A DNA stretch of 64,000 bases from CAITWD01 sp963727285 (GTDB lineage Bacteria; Actinomycetota; Thermoleophilia; Miltoncostaeales; Miltoncostaeaceae). The stretch is from contig CAVSFF010000008.1 in the NCBI GenBank assembly GCA_963727285.1, forward strand, positions 1 through 64,000, written 5' to 3'. The translations under genes were made by a program, and so were the position numbers. The notes beneath the pieces were generated by a model. The model was not told where the DNA came from. It saw nothing but the letters and a program-made list of their open reading frames with translations, and did not search any database. Positions 1 to 9,415 of the stretch are shown here, piece after piece. How positions within the stretch are numbered: the first letter of the stretch is position 1; each line of letters opens with the position of its first letter.

Positions 1-2
1 CG

Positions 3-71
3 GCACACGCCCATGCGGTGCGTGTGCTGGTCACGGGCATCGGCGCCGATCCGCGTCCGGCGCCACACTGA
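3..71 (+). CDS. Possible 3' tail of a gene entering from the left edge
   Basis: From base 3 one frame stays open for 22 codons, reads as a plausible alternating Val/Leu-rich tail (AVRVLVTGIGADP) and stops with TGA at 69-71. It would end 31 bases before the universal stress protein. It is too short to identify, and in such GC-rich DNA a random open frame of this length is common. Confidence 0.2.
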   Translation, partial: AHAHAVRVLVTGIGADPRPAPH

Positions 72-102
72 GTCCACGATCCCCCGACGGGAGGCCATCC
101 CC

Positions 103-549
103 ATGTTTCGCCACATTCTCGTCGCCGCGGACGGATCGTCGACCGCCCAGCGGGCGCTCCAGGAGGCCATCGACATCGCGCGGACCCAAGCGGCGCGCCT
201 GACGATCATGACCGTCGCCCCGCCGGTCCCGACGCTGATGCCCGTCGCCGGCGGCGACCCGCGTGCCGTGTCCGAGACCAACGAGCACTGGGCCGGCGAG
301 GTCCTGCGGGCCGCGCTGGCAACGGTTCCCGACGGGGTCGACGTCCAAACCGTGATCCGCACCGGGCACGCGACCCACGAGATCGTCGAGGAGCTGACCC
401 AGGGCGGATACGACCTCATCGTCGTCGGGTCCCGCGGGCGCGGCGCGGCGCGGGCCGGCGTGCTCGGCAGCGTGAACGGGGCCGTGCACTTCCACACCCA
501 CGTCCCGATGCTGTCGATCTCGCTCCCGGACGAGCACCCGACGGCCTGA
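103..549 (+). CDS. Universal stress protein, UspA family
   Basis: This is a single-domain UspA-type protein of 148 aa, the usual length for the family. It opens with the typical first strand (HILVAADGSSTAQRAL) and near the C-terminus carries the ATP-binding signature GSRGRG followed by GSVNGAVHFHTHVPML, so it belongs to the ATP-binding branch. Such cytoplasmic proteins respond to starvation, oxygen limitation or damage; no specific partner is evident here. The ATG at 103 is chosen because GGGAGG lies at a good distance upstream and the fold begins directly after it. The open frame extends further upstream, but that part has no family similarity. Confidence 0.9.
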   Translation: MFRHILVAADGSSTAQRALQEAIDIARTQAARLTIMTVAPPVPTLMPVAGGDPRAVSETNEHWAGEVLRAALATVPDGVDVQTVIRTGHATHEIVEELTQGGYDLIVVGSRGRGAARAGVLGSVNGAVHFHTHVPMLSISLPDEHPTA

Positions 550-584
550 GTCTCGATCTCCGCGGCTGCCCGGACGGCGCGCGG

Positions 585-2495
585 TCAGTGCGTCGGCGGT
601 GTGGCGCTCGCGGTGGTGGCGCGGGTGCTCGTGCCCGCAGCATGCACCGGTGCGTGGAAGGTCCCGATGGCGCGGATCAGCATCGCCGCGTACAGCGCGG
701 CGCCCTTCGAGTTGACATGGATGCCATCCCAGAAGATGCCGCTGCGGCCCGCGGTCAGCGTGTGCCAGTCGGCGAGGACGACGTTCGAGTGGTGGGCGGC
801 CTCGTAGCGGATCAGCCGGTTGTCTGGAGGTCTTCCCACGATCGCGCGACGTGCAGCGTCACGAGCACGACCAGCGGGACCGAGCGCAGCGCGCTGCATC
901 ATCGACTGCATGTCGGCGAAGCGCATCGTCCCGTTGTCGCCGAGGTGGATGACCACCATATGCGGATGCTTGGTCCGCACGTAGCGGGCGATGAGCGCCG
1001 GGGCCTTGTCGAACTGGCGGCCTTCCACCGCATCCAGATACACGTGCCCCCCGAACACCGACTTGCTGGTCAGTGCGGGTTTCGCGCCGAGCATGACCGA
1101 ATCGCCGACGGCGACGACCCGTCCCGCCCGGACCTGGGCGTTGAAACGCGCACGGATCTGGGCGGCGGTGAGTGTCGGCGCGGCCTGGACGAGCTTGCCG
1201 GCGCCGGCGCCGGCCGAGGCGGGGATCAGGGGAGGGGCGGGCGAACGCGCGGGCGCGACGGCGACGAAGCAGACCAGCGCGATCATGGCGATCGAGGCCG
1301 TGGTCGCGCTGATGCGCCAGCGCTGGCCGACCAGGCCGACCCCCGCAAGCTCCTTGCGGACGCCTGCGAGGCCGTCCTTGCGGATCGGGACCTCGATAAA
1401 CCGGTAGGACAGCTCGGCGATGCCGACGGTGAGCCCGAGCTGCATCGCCAGCAGGACCGGACCGCCGAAGGGCACGTCCTGGTGCGCGCGCGTGAGCATC
1501 AGGATTGGCCAGTGCCAGAGATAGATCCCGTAGCTGCGCTTGCCGATCCAGACGAGCGGCGCAAGCGCAAAGACCTTCCCGAGCCGCGAGGAGGGGTGGG
1601 CGATGACGGCAAGGAGCACCGCCGTCACGACGGCGACGACCAGGAAGCCGCCCCGATAGAGGGCCGACGAGAACTGGCCGACCGACCACATGATCGCCAT
1701 CAGGGCGACGAGCGCGACGACCCCGGAGATGTCGAGCAGCATCGCGGCCTGGCGATTGCGGACCGGGGCGAGCCGTGCCGCCGGCCAGGCGAACGCCAAC
1801 AACACCCCGACCAGCAGGCCCGCTGCGCGGGTGTCGGTGCCGTAGAAGATCCGGGACGGGTCGTGGCCGGGGCTGAACAGGACGGCGGCGAGGACCGTTG
1901 AACAGGCGGTGCCCGCGATCACCCCGTAGACGAGGCGACGCTTGCCGAAGTAGTTGAGGCAGACGGCCATGATCGGCGGCCACAGGAGATAGAACTGCTC
2001 TTCGACCGCCAGTGACCACAGGTGTTGGAAGACCGATGGCCGCGCGTATTGGGCGAAATACGACTGATGCGCCGCGATCTGGTACCAGTTGGTCACGTAG
2101 AACAGCGACGCCAGTACGGCTCCCCGAAGTGCGCCGACCTCGTCGGGGTGAAGCAGCGCCATGACGCCCAGCACGACCACGATCATCACCAGGACCGCCG
2201 GCAGCAGGCGCCGCGCGCGCCCGAGCCAGAAGCGGCCGAGGTTGATGCGGCCGGTCGTCTCGAGCTCGGCGAGCAGCAGCGAGGTGATCAGGTAGCCACT
2301 GATCACCAGGAAGACGTCGACGCCGAGGAATCCACCTGGGATCCATGAGGTGCCCGCGTGGTAGAGCACCACCGTTCCTACGGCCAGTGCCCGCAGCCCG
2401 TCGATGCCGGGCATGTACGCAAGGCGCGGCGCGCGTCCGGTCGGCGGACGCCGGGTGGACTCGCCCGCGCCCGGCGGGGATTCGGGCATGCTCAC
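585..2495 (-). CDS. Membrane acyltransferase 3 with C-terminal SGNH domain (OafA-like)
   Basis: This 636-aa protein joins an acyltransferase-3 membrane domain (about residues 25-400, roughly ten hydrophobic segments) to a periplasmic SGNH hydrolase-like domain (about 455-615). The N-terminal motif GIDGLRALAV with VVLYHAG, and the later LWSLAVEEQFYLLWP, are family hallmarks; the SGNH domain shows GDS near residues 464-466 and WDGIH near 590. OafA-type enzymes O-acetylate surface or wall polysaccharides. The start may be GTG at 2495 or ATG at 2489. Between about 815 and 900 the reading frame looks wrong: the neighbouring frame encodes the expected core strand (VPLVVLVTLHVARSWED), so two compensating indels probably scramble about 25 residues. 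Confidence 0.88.
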   Translation of the reverse strand: MSMPESPPGAGESTRRPPTGRAPRLAYMPGIDGLRALAVGTVVLYHAGTSWIPGGFLGVDVFLVISGYLITSLLLAELETTGRINLGRFWLGRARRLLPAVLVMIVVVLGVMALLHPDEVGALRGAVLASLFYVTNWYQIAAHQSYFAQYARPSVFQHLWSLAVEEQFYLLWPPIMAVCLNYFGKRRLVYGVIAGTACSTVLAAVLFSPGHDPSRIFYGTDTRAAGLLVGVLLAFAWPAARLAPVRNRQAAMLLDISGVVALVALMAIMWSVGQFSSALYRGGFLVVAVVTAVLLAVIAHPSSRLGKVFALAPLVWIGKRSYGIYLWHWPILMLTRAHQDVPFGGPVLLAMQLGLTVGIAELSYRFIEVPIRKDGLAGVRKELAGVGLVGQRWRISATTASIAMIALVCFVAVAPARSPAPPLIPASAGAGAGKLVQAAPTLTAAQIRARFNAQVRAGRVVAVGDSVMLGAKPALTSKSVFGGHVYLDAVEGRQFDKAPALIARYVRTKHPHMVVIHLGDNGTMRFADMQSMMQRAALGPAGRARDAARRAIVGRPPDNRLIRYEAAHHSNVVLADWHTLTAGRSGIFWDGIHVNSKGAALYAAMLIRAIGTFHAPVHAAGTSTRATTASATPPTH

Positions 2496-2695
2496 CGGCC
2501 CGCCGGCGATGCGGCGGTGCGGGGTGGTGTCGGCCCGTCGTACGTGTGGTCCCCCTCCGGCAAGGTCAGTCGGTGGCGCGGGTGGGGGCGTCGCGAGCTT
2601 CTGCGCGGGGCTCGCGCCCCCACAGTGATTATCGGCGGATCAGGTCGAGCGTGCCATAGGCGAGGGGCGTCCGGCACAGCGGCTCCGGCACCGGA

Positions 2696-4283
2696 CTACC
2701 TCGACGATGACCCTTGCATTGTGACATCCGTCCCGGCGGTCACGCCTGATGCCGGTTGCGACGTGTCGGGATCGGGGTCCTCGTGGCGGAGCGTGGTCCG
2801 CAGCGGGACTTCGCGAATGAACCAGGTCAGCGCGAACGCCAGGACCGCGGCGGTCGCCGACACCACGAACACCGTGCCGAGCGCGGCCGAGAATCCGTCG
2901 AGATACAGGTGGCGGATCGCCGCCGGCAGTTTCGCGACCGCGCTCGGGTCCACGTTGCCCGAGTGGGCGACGGCACCGGCGCCCGCCGGCAGCCGGGACG
3001 CCAGTTCGCTGCGTGAGGCGGTGCGCGAACACGGCGCCCAGGGCAGCGGTGCCGAGCGAGCCCCCGATGGACCTGAACAGCGTCGCCCCGGAGGTGGCGA
3101 CGCCGAGGTCCTCGTAGGGGACGTCGTTCTGCACGGCGAGGATGAGCACCTGCATCACCATCCCGAGGCCGAAGCCGAGCACGACCATGAAGATCGAGGA
3201 GGTGGCGGTCGACGTGTCGGGGCCCATCGTCGACAGGAGCGCGAGTCCGACCACCGTCAGGCCGGTGCCGATGATCGGGTAGATCCGGTACTTGCCGGTG
3301 CGGGCGATCAGCCGGCCCGACCCCACCGACGAGACGATCAGCCCACACATCAGCGGCAAGAGCTGCAGCCCCGACGCGGTCGGGCTGGCGCCGCGCACGA
3401 CCTGCTGGAACAGGGGCAGGAAGGTGACCGCCCCGTAGAGGGAAAAGCCGATGATGAATCCCACCGCGCTGGTCAGGGCGAAGGTGTGGCTCTTCCAGAG
3501 GCGTGGCGGCAGGATCGGCTCGGTCGCGATGCGTTCGACGAGGAAGAACGCCACCAACGCGACGGTCCCCCCGATGCCGAGGATGGCGGTCTCCGGCGAG
3601 AGCCATGCCACGCTGGTGCCGCCGACGGTCGTCATGAGCACGATCGCCGTCAGGCCGACCGCCAGCAGCCCCGCGCCGAGGTAGTCGATCTTGGCGCGCC
3701 CGGCGCCGGTGATGCTGGGGAAGGCGATCGCGAGGACGACCAGCGCCGCCAGCCCGACAGGGATGTTGATGTAGAAGATCCAGCGCCAGCTCAGGTGCGT
3801 GGTGATGAACCCGCCAAGCAGCGGTCCCGCGATGCTGGCCGCCCCGAAGATCGCGATGAACAGACCCGTGTAGCGGCCGCGCTGGCGGGCCGGGACGACA
3901 TCGCCGAGGGCGGCCTGGGCCCCGACCATGAGGCCGCCGCCGCCGAGCCCCTGCAGTGCGCGGAAGGCGATCAGCTCCGTCATGGACTGGGCAAGACCGC
4001 ACAGCACTGACCCGATCAGGAAGACGACGATCGCCGCCTGGAGGACGCGTTTGCGCCCGTAGAGGTCGCCGAGCTTGCCATAGACCGGGGTGATCACGGT
4101 CTGGGCGAGCAGGTATGCCGTCACGACCCACGACAGGTGGTCGAGCCCACCGAGATCGCCGACGATCGTCGGAAGCGCGGTCGCGACGATCGTCTGGTCG
4201 AGGGCGGCCAGGAGCATCACGACCATCAGGCTGCCGAGAATCAGCTTCAGCTGGCGCTGGGCGCTTCGGGGCGCTGCCGTCAC
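2696..4283 (-). CDS. MFS multidrug efflux transporter, DHA2 (EmrB/QacA) type, with one frameshift
   Basis: This is a 14-TM drug:proton antiporter of about 528 aa. The first helix region carries ALDQTIVATALPTIV and the loop 2-3 motif GKLGDLYGRKRV, followed by GPLLGGF and WRWIFYINIPVG, all typical of DHA2 pumps. The GTG start at 4283 overlaps the stop of the upstream MarR gene (GTGA), so the two are translationally coupled and the pump is probably controlled by that repressor. Near 3010 the frame breaks: the last 100 residues, containing the final helix (FVVSATAAVLAFALTWFI), continue in another frame to 2696. A one-base deletion restores a smooth protein. A longer open frame that appears to fuse MarR DNA to the pump is a consequence of this break. 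Confidence 0.87.
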
Positions 4284-4741
4284 AGCGCCTCGATGACGTC
4301 GGCAATCACACCGAGTACCCGCGGCGCGGCCGCCAGTTCCTCCTGGGTCAGCTCTCCCAGTGCACGTGCAAACGCGGCGCGCGCGGCGTCGCGTTTGGCG
4401 TCGCGGAGCGCGCGGCCGCGATCGGTCAGGACCGTGATCGTCACGCGACGGTCGGCGTCCGAACGACGACGGGTCACAAGCCCCTTGTGCTCGAGCAGGC
4501 CCAGCATGGCCGTTGCGCTCCCGGCCGTGATTCCGGCCTGGTCGGCCAGCTGGGAGGCAGGGCACGCCGCGTCGTCGTCGATGACCGACAGCAGGCGCAT
4601 CTGGGCGTAACTGAGGTCGCCGACCTGGCGTGCGTCGCGGCCGCGGAGACGGCGCTGGGCGACGAGCAGACGGCCGAAGGCGGCGAGCACGTCTGCGACG
4701 GCATCGCTGCGTGCAAGGGTCAACGGAGCGGGGGGCACCAT
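4280..4741 (-). CDS. MarR-family transcriptional repressor
   Basis: This 153-aa winged-helix regulator of the MarR family has helix 1 with FGRLLVAQRRL, the recognition region (ASQLADQAGI then ATAMLGLLEHKGL) and the beta-wing with the conserved DRR (RRRSDADRRVTITVLT). It is the first gene of a two-gene leftward operon with a DHA2 efflux pump, a classic pairing in which a small ligand releases the repressor. A perfect inverted repeat lies directly upstream and overlaps the likely -10 element, so autorepression is probable. The ATG at 4741 lacks a Shine-Dalgarno sequence, but a TAnnnT hexamer stands 7 bases upstream, which suggests a leaderless mRNA. Confidence 0.92.
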   Translation of the reverse strand: MVPPAPLTLARSDAVADVLAAFGRLLVAQRRLRGRDARQVGDLSYAQMRLLSVIDDDAACPASQLADQAGITAGSATAMLGLLEHKGLVTRRRSDADRRVTITVLTDRGRALRDAKRDAARAAFARALGELTQEELAAAPRVLGVIADVIEAL

Positions 4742-4748
4742 AGAAGCG

Positions 4749-4757
4749 ATGGTAGCA
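4749..4757 (-). promoter_or_regulatory. Extended -10 element of the marR-efflux operon
   Basis: Read leftward, the sequence is TGC-TACCAT, an extended -10 (TGn TAnnnT), ending 7 bases before the marR ATG. The transcript would start at or next to the start codon. It lies inside the operator palindrome. No convincing -35 hexamer is visible. Confidence 0.5.
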
Positions 4758-4771
4758 AAACATTTGCTACC
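4751..4771. promoter_or_regulatory. MarR operator: perfect 9-bp inverted repeat
   Basis: GGTAGCAAA and TTTGCTACC form a perfect palindrome with a 3-base centre (ACA), in a short AT-rich island within very GC-rich DNA. It begins 10 bases upstream of the marR start. One arm overlaps the extended -10 hexamer of the marR promoter, so bound repressor would block RNA polymerase. The size and symmetry fit a MarR dimer site. Confidence 0.75.
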
Positions 4772-4824
4772 TAATTAATTGCCCGCCCCCGGAGTGCCGC
4801 GGTCCGGTGTGAACGAGCGCCGCC

Positions 4825-6172
4825 ATGACGGGCCCAGACCCCAATGCGCCCGGCGCACCGGCCGCCCGCGTCCGTGCCGTGACCGCGCAGCCGGTCCGTC
4901 TCGGCTGGCTGCGATTTCGCGAGCGGGTGCTTGTCACGATGTGGTTTCTGCCGACCCTCTTCGTCGTCGCGGCCCTGGCGATCTCGTCGGTGGCGATCAC
5001 CATCGACGACCAGGTGACCGTCCGATCGCCGTGGTTACCCGGGATAAGCGCCGGGGCCGCCGAATCGATCAGCTCGACGATCGCCAGCGGCATGCTCGCG
5101 TTCACCGCCGTGGTGTTCTCGACCACCCTCGTCGCGATCCAGCTGGCGGGCGGTTAGTATTCACCGCGGATCGTGCGGGTGTTCGTCCGGTCCCGGCTGA
5201 CGCACGTCGACCCTCGGCACTTTCCTGGCGACCGCCGTGTTCGCGATCAATGTGCTCGCCCACACCCGCGACGACGCGCGGGGGGGCCTGGGCGCGCACG
5301 TTCCGGTGATCAGCCTGACCATCCTCTACGGCCTGGTGTTTCTCACGTTGGTGATGTTCATCCTGTTCGCCAACGGGATCACGCAGCTGTTGCGCGTCCA
5401 GTATCTGATGCGCACCGTCACTCGCGCGGGGCGACGGGCGGTCATCGAGTACATGCCCGCACCCGAGGAGTACCGCGAGGTACCCGTCCCCGGAGCGGGC
5501 GCCGATCCGGAGCTCGTGCGCCACGGTGATCGCGCCGGGATCCTGATGTCGATCGACGTCGCCGCGCTGTCGGATATCGCCGCGGCACGCGACTGCTGGG
5601 TCGAGATGCTGGTCCGGCCCGGCGAGTACCTGGGGCATGGAACGCCGGTTGCCCTGGTGCACGGCCGCGGATCGCAGACGGTCACGGCGACGGAGCTGCG
5701 CGCCCATCTGCTCGTGGGACCCGAGCGCACGCTTGCCCAGGATCCCGGCTTTGCGATTCGCCAACTGGTCGACGTCGCGAGCCGGGCCCTGTCCCCGGCG
5801 GTCAACGACCCGACCACGGCGTCGCAGGCAATCGGTCACATCGTCGATCTGCTGTCAACGGCCGCCACGCGGCCAGACGTGACCGGCTGGTACGCCGACG
5901 CGGACGGCGTCGTCCGGGTGCGCCTGCCCGAGCTGGGGTTTTCCCGGCTCGCCGAGCTCGGGCTCACCGAGATCGCGCTGTACGGCGCCGGCGCGCCCCA
6001 GGTGACCCGCCGGCTGCGGGCGGCCTACGACGTGCTCGAGTCACAGGTCGACGACGCGCGTGGCGAGAGTATCCGGCGCCTGCGGCGCCAGCTCGATGCG
6101 GCGTCCGCAGAGGCGCTCCCGCAGGCATTCACCGCGATCGCCTCCGATCCGGACCGCCTCGGCTTGGGATAA
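4825..6172 (+). pseudogene. DUF2254 membrane protein gene, interrupted by an in-frame TAG and a frameshift
   Basis: Together the pieces encode a DUF2254-type inner-membrane protein of about 448 aa. The N-terminal part has two hydrophobic segments (TMWFLPTLFVVAALAIS and MLAFTAVVFSTTLVAIQL); then come YSPRIVRVFVRSRLTHV, two more membrane segments and a soluble tail with PGFAIRQLVDVASRALSPAVNDP, the family signature. Its function is not established. At 5155-5157 a TAG sits where the family has Gln before YSP (CAG to TAG), in the same frame. Near 5208 an extra C in GACCCTCGG shifts the frame; removing it gives DLGTFLATAVFAINVL. The damage could be real decay or assembly error; the long intact reading on either side favours error or very recent loss. 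Confidence 0.75.
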
Positions 6173-6181
6173 GCGCGCGGC

Positions 6182-6808
6182 CTAGAAGAAGCTGGACGCG
6201 AGGCTCACCGCGTATCGCGCCAGCACGACCTCGAGCAGGATTCCCGCAGCGATCACTAGCAGCCCGGCGAGGGCGATCAGGACGTCCTCCAGCAGGACCC
6301 CGATCGACAGCACGACGACCCCGAGCGCCGGCAGCGTATCGAGTCCCGTAAACGGCGGCGCGACAAACGCGGCGACCGTGCCGATAAGCGCCACGAGCCC
6401 GAAGGCGATGCCGGCGGCGCGATGACCGAACCAGGCCGCCATGCGCGGGCGGGAGATGCGTTCGAGAAACCGGATGACGGCCAAGAACGCCCGAAAGAAT
6501 CGCCCGTCGGGTCCGCCGGCGCCGACGTTGACCCCGCGCCACCGTGACGGAACCCAGATCTCGTCGCGCCCGACGATCAGCTGCAGGGCGCCGAGCGCGA
6601 CGAGAATCTCGAATACGTGGGTTGCCCCACCGGTCGGCAGCGGAAGTGCGGGCACGGCCATCAGCACGACGAAGACGACGGCGAAGCTCTTGGGCCCGAA
6701 CAGGTCGATCAGGCCACCAAGGGTCGTGTCATCGCCGGTCAGCCATTGGGAGAGGGCGTCGCTCAGGCGATCCGGCAACGGGCCGCTCACATCGCGGTCG
6801 GGGATCAT
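6182..6808 (-). CDS. ExoD-like exopolysaccharide synthesis family membrane protein
   Basis: This 208-aa integral membrane protein matches the ExoD family pattern. It has an N-terminal soluble stretch ending in LIDLFGPKSF, then VVFVVLMAVPALPLPTGGAT with the conserved PLP, a charged loop (RWRGVNVG) and two or three long hydrophobic helices before a short C-terminus. ExoD was first described in rhizobial exopolysaccharide production and alkali tolerance; the biochemical role is unknown. The gene converges on the DUF2254 gene with 9 bases between the stops. The ATG at 6808 has no Shine-Dalgarno, but a TAGGAT hexamer lies 6 bases upstream. Confidence 0.82.
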   Translation of the reverse strand: MIPDRDVSGPLPDRLSDALSQWLTGDDTTLGGLIDLFGPKSFAVVFVVLMAVPALPLPTGGATHVFEILVALGALQLIVGRDEIWVPSRWRGVNVGAGGPDGRFFRAFLAVIRFLERISRPRMAAWFGHRAAGIAFGLVALIGTVAAFVAPPFTGLDTLPALGVVVLSIGVLLEDVLIALAGLLVIAAGILLEVVLARYAVSLASSFF

Positions 6809-6814
6809 CGCGCC

Positions 6815-6820
6815 ATCCTA
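6815..6820 (-). promoter_or_regulatory. Likely -10 hexamer of the exoD-like gene (leaderless)
   Basis: TAGGAT on the minus strand ends 6 bases before the ATG at 6808, and there is no ribosome-binding site in between. This spacing places the transcription start at the start codon. Confidence 0.45.
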
Positions 6821-6897
6821 GACCGCGCGGGCCGGGGCGCCGCACACGTCCGCCCGTCACAATGGGCCCGATTCGGCGATCGTGGAGGGGCGAAGGG

Positions 6898-8128
6898 ATG
6901 GAACTCGGCGTCTACAGCTTCGGCGACACGCACAAGGACCCGCGGACAGGACGGATGGTCGGCGCTCACCAGCGCATCCGGGAGCTGATCGACGAAATCG
7001 CCCTTGCGGACCAGGTCGGGTTGGACGTCTTCGGGGTCGGCGAGCACCACCGTCCCGATTTCTCGGTGTCGGCCCCGGCGATGGTGCTCGCCGCGGCGGC
7101 CGAGCGGACCGAGCGCATCCGCCTGACCAGCGCTGTCACGGTGCTGGGCTCCGAGGATCCCGTCCGTGTCTTTCAGCAGTACTCCACTTTGGATCTGCTG
7201 TCGGACGGACGGGCCGAGATCATGGCCGGCCGCGGTTCGTTCATCGAGTCGTTTCCGTTGTTCGGATACGACCTGCAGGACTACGAGCCGCTGTTCGCCG
7301 AGAAGCTCGAGCTGCTGCTGGCCCTGCGCGAACACGAGACGATCACCTGGTCGGGACGCTATCGCGCCCCGCTCGATGCCCAAACCGTGTATCCGCGCCC
7401 CATTCAGACACCGCTGCCCGTCTGGATCGCCGTTGGCGGGACGCCGGCATCGGTCGCCCGCGCCGGCCTGCTGGGGGTTCCCCTGGCGATCGCGATCATC
7501 GGCGGCATGCCGGCCCGATTCAAGCCGATGACCGACCTCTACCGCCAGGCGGCGGTCGAGGGCGGGCACGACGTCGGGTCGCTCGAACTCGGAATCAATT
7601 CGTTCTGTTACATCGCGGACACGGCCGACCAGGCGGTCGCCGAGTTCTACCCGGGGTACGCCGAGGTCATGGACCAGCTCGGGCGCGAGCGGGGATGGGG
7701 GCCGACCTCGCGCGGGCAATTCGACCAGTTGCGCAGCCCCCGGGGGTCGCTGCTGGTCGGCAGCCCCGAGGAGATCGTGGACAAGATCCTCTACGAGCAC
7801 GAGCTCTTCGGGCCATACCCGCTTCCTGGCGCAGATGGACGTCGGACGCCAGTCGCATGACCGCGTCATGCGGTCGATCGAGCTGTTCGGAACGCGCGTC
7901 GCCCCGGCGGTGCGCCAGGCGATCGGCACTGGCGCGGCGGCCGCCGTGACGCCGGACACGGTCACCTCAGGCGTAGGCCCGGCCGCTCGACGCCGTACCG
8001 AGACCCGGCACGTGAGCTCGGGCGCGGCGCGGCCGGAACGCCCCCATTCGCGGCCCGCGGGCGTCCTGACCGCGTCGCGGGGGTCCGTACCGCCGGGTGT
8101 CGCGGGAATCCTCACCCCGGCAGGTTGA
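6898..8128 (+). CDS. LLM-class flavin-dependent oxidoreductase (luciferase-like), frameshifted near its C-terminus
   Basis: This is a TIM-barrel monooxygenase of the bacterial-luciferase superfamily, using FMN or F420; the substrate is unknown. It begins MELGVYSFGDTHKDP and shows GVGEHHRPDFSVSAPAMVLA, LTSAVTVLGSEDPVRVFQQ and AEIMAGRGSFIESFPLFGY, which fit the roughly 340-aa subgroup of the family. The ATG at 6898 has GGAGGGG and AAGGG upstream. An extra C near 7815 pushes the frame to an early TGA at 7860. In the next frame the expected end continues (HTRFLAQMDVGRQSHDRV, then SIELFGTRVAPAVRQ) to about residue 345. That frame stays open to 8128, which is probably past the true stop. Confidence 0.85.
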
Positions 8129-9273
8129 GCCCGAGGGCGACGGCGGCAAGCCCGCAGAGGCCGCCCGCCACGATCACCACGACCGGGCGCTGGCGCAGCG
8201 CGATTGCCAGTCCGCCGCCGCCGAGGATCGCGACCTGCCACCAGGTCCCGAGCGCCAGCGTCAGCGGCACCGCGGCGCCGACGATCGCCCCGACGGCCGC
8301 CGGCCCGGCGCCGGCCAGGAACGCCTGCGCCCGGGCATTGGTGCGGAGGCGGACGAAATGACGCCCACCGATCAGCACGAAGGCGAACGACGGCGCAAAT
8401 GCGATCGCACTCGCGAAGATGCCACCGGCGAGGCCGCCTGCCCCGTATCCGACGACGGCGACGGTCTGGACGACCGGCCCGGGGGTCACCTGGCCGAGGG
8501 CGACGGCGCCGATGAACTCCGTGGAGGTCAGCCAGTGGTGTCCGACGGCGTCGGCCTGCATCAGCGGGATGATCACGAACCCCCCGCCATAGGACAGCGC
8601 GCCGACTTTGAGCGCCGTCCAGCCGAGTGCGAGCGCGGTGCCGGAGCCGACCCCCGCCGCACCGACACCGACGATCACCCCCCGGGCCGCCGGCCCGCTC
8701 TTCGGACCGAACCTCACGAGCGCGATCAGGCCACATCCGACGAGGGCCACGGCGACCCATGCGCCCGTCAGGGCAGCCGTCCCGGCGCCGATCGCCAGGG
8801 CCGCGAGCCACCAGCGCAGGCCGGTCGTGCCCCGGGCGCGGTCCCGGCTGGCCGGGATGAGCGCCCACGCCGCGGCGACGGCGACGGCGGGGACGACAGC
8901 CCCGGCGCCCGCTGCCGCACCGAGCACCCACCTCGACGGGTGCGGACCCAGGAGCAGGGCGCTCAGCGCGAGGATCACCACGAGGCCCGGCACGATGAAC
9001 CCGAGCCCGCCCACGAGGGCCCCCCGCCACCCGCCCACACGGCGGGCGCAGTAGATCGCCAACTGCGTCGAGGCGGGGCCCGGGAGCAGGTTGCAGGCGG
9101 CGATCGCGTCTTCGAACTCGGCCGGGTCGATCCACCCCGTCCGGTCCACGCACAGCGTGCGCAGCAACGTGATGTGCGCCGGGCGGCCCGCCGAAGCCGG
9201 TGATGCCGAGCCGTGCCCACTCACGGGCGATCCGGGACAGCGGTACGCGTTCCGCTGGCGGTGAGGCATCCAT
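8112..9273 (-). CDS. ChrA chromate/anion transporter, with one frameshift near the N-terminus
   Basis: This is a CHR-superfamily membrane transporter of about 386 aa with the two-domain layout of long ChrA proteins. The first half carries GITGFGGPPAHI, the acidic loop DPAEFEDAIAACN and LLPGPASTQLAIY. The second half repeats the pattern with SYGGGFVIIPLMQADAV, LTSTEFIGAVALGQVTPGP and VQTVAVVGYGAGG. Such proteins export chromate, or sulfate-like anions in some relatives. The start at 9273 (MDASPPAERVPLSR) is in a different frame from the rest. One extra base around 9180-9190, in a run of G and C, separates GFGGPP from AHITLLRTL; correcting it gives a continuous family match. Confidence 0.87.
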
Positions 9274-9415
9274 CGATCGGCACCGTCGCAGATCGTGCTG
9301 TCTCCGGCGAGGGCGATGTGGCCGTCCGCAGCCGATGTGACATGGCGGCGCAGGGCAGGCGGGGCCGGTACGCTCCGCAGTCGAGTCAGAACGCGACCAG
9401 GAAGGGCAGGCGTCG

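Noticed and set aside
2640..4763. A 707-codon leftward open frame that appears to fuse marR DNA to the efflux pump
   Set aside because: Its first 160 codons are marR read in the wrong frame, and its C-terminus is nonsense after the frame slip near 3010. The real genes are separate and overlap by four bases.
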